DNA of 64,000 bases, from positions 799,193-863,192 of the forward strand of contig JAJVDF010000435.1 in assembly GCA_022410635.1 (NCBI GenBank), written 5' to 3'. The notes under the pieces are model-generated. The model had not been told where the DNA came from and searched no databases. It was given only the letters and a program-made list of their open reading frames with translations. The DNA is from Tretioscincus oriximinensis. Its lineage: Eukaryota > Chordata > Lepidosauria > Squamata > Gymnophthalmidae. A program made the translations under genes and the position numbers. Shown in pieces: positions 61,415 through 64,000 of this stretch; position 1 is the stretch's first letter, and every line of letters begins with the position of its first letter.

Positions 61415-62228
61415 ANTTCACAATCTTGGGGTGTTGGTGGACAATTCAATGAAAATGTCAACCCAGTGTGCAGCGGCAGCAAGAAAGGCAAATTCCATGT
61501 TGGGGATAATTAGGAAAGGAATCGAAAACAAGTCAGCAAATGTTGTTTTGCATCTTTATAAAACTGTGGTGAGGCCACATTTGGAATACTGTGTTCAATT
61601 CTGGTCACCACATCTCAAGAGGGACATTTTGGAACTGGAGAAGGTACAGAAAAGGGCAACAAAAATGATCAAGGGTTTGGAGCACCTCCCTTACGAAGTC
61701 AGGCTGCAACATCTGTGCCTCTTCAGCCTTGAAAGGCGATGTCTGAGAAGTGATCTGATTGAAGTGTACAAATTCATGCATGGGATAGACAGGGTGAATA
61801 GAGAAAAATGTTTTCTCTCTCCCACAACTCTAGGACCAGGGGGCACTCCTTAAAACTGTTGGGTAGAAAAGTGAGAACAGACAAAGGAAAGTATTTTTTC
61901 ACCCAGAGGGTCATCAGCCTGTGGAATTTATTTCCCGAAGAGGTGGTGGTAGCTAACAGCTTGGATAGTTTCAAGACAGGACTAGACAGGTTTATGGACA
62001 CCAAGGGTATAAATGGATACTAGGATAGATGTCTGGATGTTNCCTCCGGGATGGAGGAACAGGCAGGACTCCTGAAATACCATTTGCAGGGAGTCATGAA
62101 CAGGAGCATATTTTGCTTNCCTCTGTTCAGACTGCCCAGGTGCATCTGGGGGGCCTCTGTGTGACACAGAATGCTGGACATGATGGTCTGTGGTCTGATC
62201 CAGTATGGCTCTTCTTATGTTCTTATGT
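61415..62228 (+). mobile_element. CR1/L3-like LINE, ORF2 C-terminus and 3' end (young, 5'-truncated)
   Basis: An open frame of about 140 codons (61,431-61,853) reads GVLVDNSMKMSTQC, GIIRKGIENKSANVVLHLYK, VRPHLEYCVQFWSPHLKRDI and RATKMIKGLEHLPYEVRLQH, then DLIEVYKFMHGIDRVN, the closing part of CR1-type ORF2. The 3'UTR follows to CTTCTTATGTTCTTATGTTT. 5' end lies at about 61,415, so it lacks the reverse transcriptase core. Better preserved than the 2.4-6.0 kb copy. Confidence 0.92.
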
Positions 62229-62734
62229 TTGTTCAGTTTATGATAATCTTATAATNGATATTCACTCAGAAATGCAAATATCTCCTTAGATTGATGACGA
62301 GTGCAAATGAAATTGAATCTAGGATGAAAAATGCAACTCTTCAAAAAACATTTTTTCTTGAGGCACAACCTATGTTCATGTATCTTTTCTTATAATAAAT
62401 AGTTACACTATACTATTTTTACAAGGTGCCCAAGGATGCATTTGGATTGGACTATGGGATTAATGGGATTTGCAGTTAGCAATACCTGGATTGCTCGTTG
62501 ACTACTGTGACAAGGCTGAATGTCTGAAGGAGCAAGTAATCTTAGGCAGGATTCACACTAACTAGCTTGGAGCAGTCCCTGAAGACCAATCTCACTTTGA
62601 CTGGTCCATTTGCTGTTTATTTTTTCACTCTGGGAGAAGGAGTGAACTATTCAGCATTCTTACAGTTAACAGGGAGGCAGCCTTCTTCTTATAGCCCCCT
62701 ACCCTACTAGGAACAAATGTAATCAGTAGATTTA
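62229..62734. other. Unannotated DNA
   Basis: Near 62,452 GACTATGGGATTAATGGGAT then TTGCAGTT has the look of a decayed DNA-transposon end; not otherwise supported. Confidence 0.45.
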
Positions 62735-63716
62735 TTTTTATTTATTTATTTACATCTTTATACTGTTCTATGCCCAACAGTCTGAGGGCGGTTAACAATA
62801 AAATCATAACACATTAAAAAAACAGTCACATCTAAAAATAGGGAAAAGAAAGCAGTTTTCTCAGCCAAAGGCCAGGACAAAGAGGTGCATTTTCAAATGT
62901 TTACTGAAAGTGCACAGAAGTGGTGATTGACACACCTTGAGGGGGAGACTATTCCATAGCCTGGAGGCTGCCATAGAGGAGACCCCACTCTGGGTTCCCT
63001 CCCTCACTGCCATTGAGGGAGTTAGTACAGTTAGGAGGACCTCCCCTGCAGATCTTAAGACATGGGCAGGCTCATATGGGAGAAGGCATTCCTTTAGATA
63101 TTTGAGGTCCAAGTTATTTAAGTTTTTAAGGTGAGAATTAATACCTTGAATTGGGCTTGATAGCAAATTGGCAGCCAGTGCAGTTCTTTCAGGACCAGCG
63201 TGATGTGTGTCTAGCTAGTTGAACTGGCCAGTAGGCTAGCTGCTGCATTCTGCACCAGCTGCAGCTTCCGAACCATTTTCAAGGGCAGCCCCATATGAAA
63301 TGCATTGCAATAGTCCAACCTAGAAGTTATCAGAGCATGGTTTACTGTGGCCAGATCATCCCTATCCAGAAGGGGCTGCAACTGGTGGACCAGACGTAGC
63401 TGGAAGTAGGTGCCCCTGGCCACCACCTCCACTNATCTTTAAGTGTCAGCAAAGGATCCAGGAGCACCCCCAGATTTTGCACCCATCCCTTATAGGGCAA
63501 TTCAACCCCCATCCAGGACAGGNTGCCTGCTCACTTCATGGACCTGGGACATGGTGATACAGCCCATTACTGCCTTCAGGCATCTGTCAAGCACTTCAAC
63601 CACCTCTCCAGATTCTGATAGAACAGAGAGATAGAGCTGAGTGTCAGTGTATTGATGACACTTCACTCCAAATCTCCTGATGATGGAGAGTCTCAGATTC
63701 ACTGGGGAAGCAACCT
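62735..63716 (-). mobile_element. L2-clade LINE: ORF2 3' half and 3'UTR
   Basis: Minus-strand translation in pieces from 63,702 down to 62,861 follows L2 ORF2 order (see the pseudogene entry). The left end, 62,735-62,870, is the tail with TTTATTTATTTATTTACATC and TCTGAGGGCGGTTAACAATA, matching the tail at 10.2-10.4 kb. 5' truncated or continuing beyond recognition near 63,716. Confidence 0.85.
62861..63702 (-). pseudogene. L2-type reverse transcriptase remnant
   Basis: In order on the minus strand: FGVKCHQYTDTQLYLS (the catalytic Y-A-D-D box reduced to YTDT, so one catalytic residue and a codon are lost), VVEVLDRCLKAVMGC, HALITSRLDYCNAF (family SRLDYCN), LQLVQNAAASLL (family LQxVQNAAAR), and AASRLWNSLPLKV with FSKHLKMHLFVLAFG at the end. 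Frames change and stops intervene near 63,435 and 63,200. Non-functional. Confidence 0.87.
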
Positions 63717-64000
63717 AANTTAATTTGTAAAATGTTTGGCGCAAACCATGAAAACTCATCAACAAATAGGTCTGGTGTAAATCTGGGTGAAGAGGATTCC
63801 AAAGTCTAAGGGTTTCCAACAGTGACGTTGCTTGCCTGGTTGTAATACATCCACCTTAGAAAGGGATGATATTACTAAGAGCATTTCCCTCTATATCTTA
63901 CCTGACAAGGAAAACTGGATAAGGTGTTTATACTTTGGTTGTAAAATAATAAAAGCAAGCANCTGGAACACTATACTGGAAAGAGGGCAAATTCTGATTT
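63717..64000. other. Unannotated DNA at the window edge
   Basis: No recognised feature in the last 284 bases. Confidence 0.5.

Overview
The window is vertebrate nuclear DNA, most likely from a squamate reptile. It holds one intact protein-coding exon, encoding the neuronal leucine-rich-repeat protein LRRN1 on the minus strand. The rest is AT-rich intergenic and intronic DNA carrying CR1-, L1- and L2-clade LINE remnants, tRNA-derived SINEs and many short inverted-repeat (MITE-like) elements. The squamate call rests on this repeat mixture (CR1/L3-like tails ending in short TTCTTATG repeats together with L1, L2 and tRNA-SINEs) and is an inference; no species is claimed. There are no operons, CRISPR arrays, rRNA or functional tRNA genes.

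Layout: 1-10.7 kb is LINE-dense. A CR1-like element (about 2.40-6.05 kb) sits inside an L1 ORF2 3' end and carries an exact-looking 531-bp-period tandem duplication. A second L1 fragment follows, then CR1 and L2 tails. From 10.7 to 24.4 kb the DNA is mostly unannotatable, with scattered SINE, CR1, L2 and palindromic elements. LRRN1 occupies 25.38-27.70 kb as one coding exon with a clear splice acceptor. From 27.7 to about 49.6 kb is the probable LRRN1 intron, holding a SINE-in-CR1 nest, hAT-like MITEs, a 100-bp-arm hairpin and foldback elements. A possible 5' exon donor lies at 49,616. A CpG-rich segment interrupted by an 844-N gap (50.1-51.8 kb) is the best promoter candidate. From 51.9 to 64 kb is upstream intergenic DNA with MITEs, two CR1 3' segments and an L2 reverse-transcriptase remnant at 62.7-63.7 kb.

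The only gene whose role can be stated is LRRN1, a type I neuronal membrane protein with LRR, Ig and FN3 ectodomains. The mobile elements are decayed and none looks capable of autonomous movement. I did not find a convincing undescribed gene system. The most unusual material is the set of inverted-repeat families (some with target-site duplications), the long hairpin in the LRRN1 intron, and the tandem duplication that may be an assembly artefact. Isolated single N bases recur throughout; the two inside the LRRN1 exon keep frame, so they look like ambiguous bases, not gaps.
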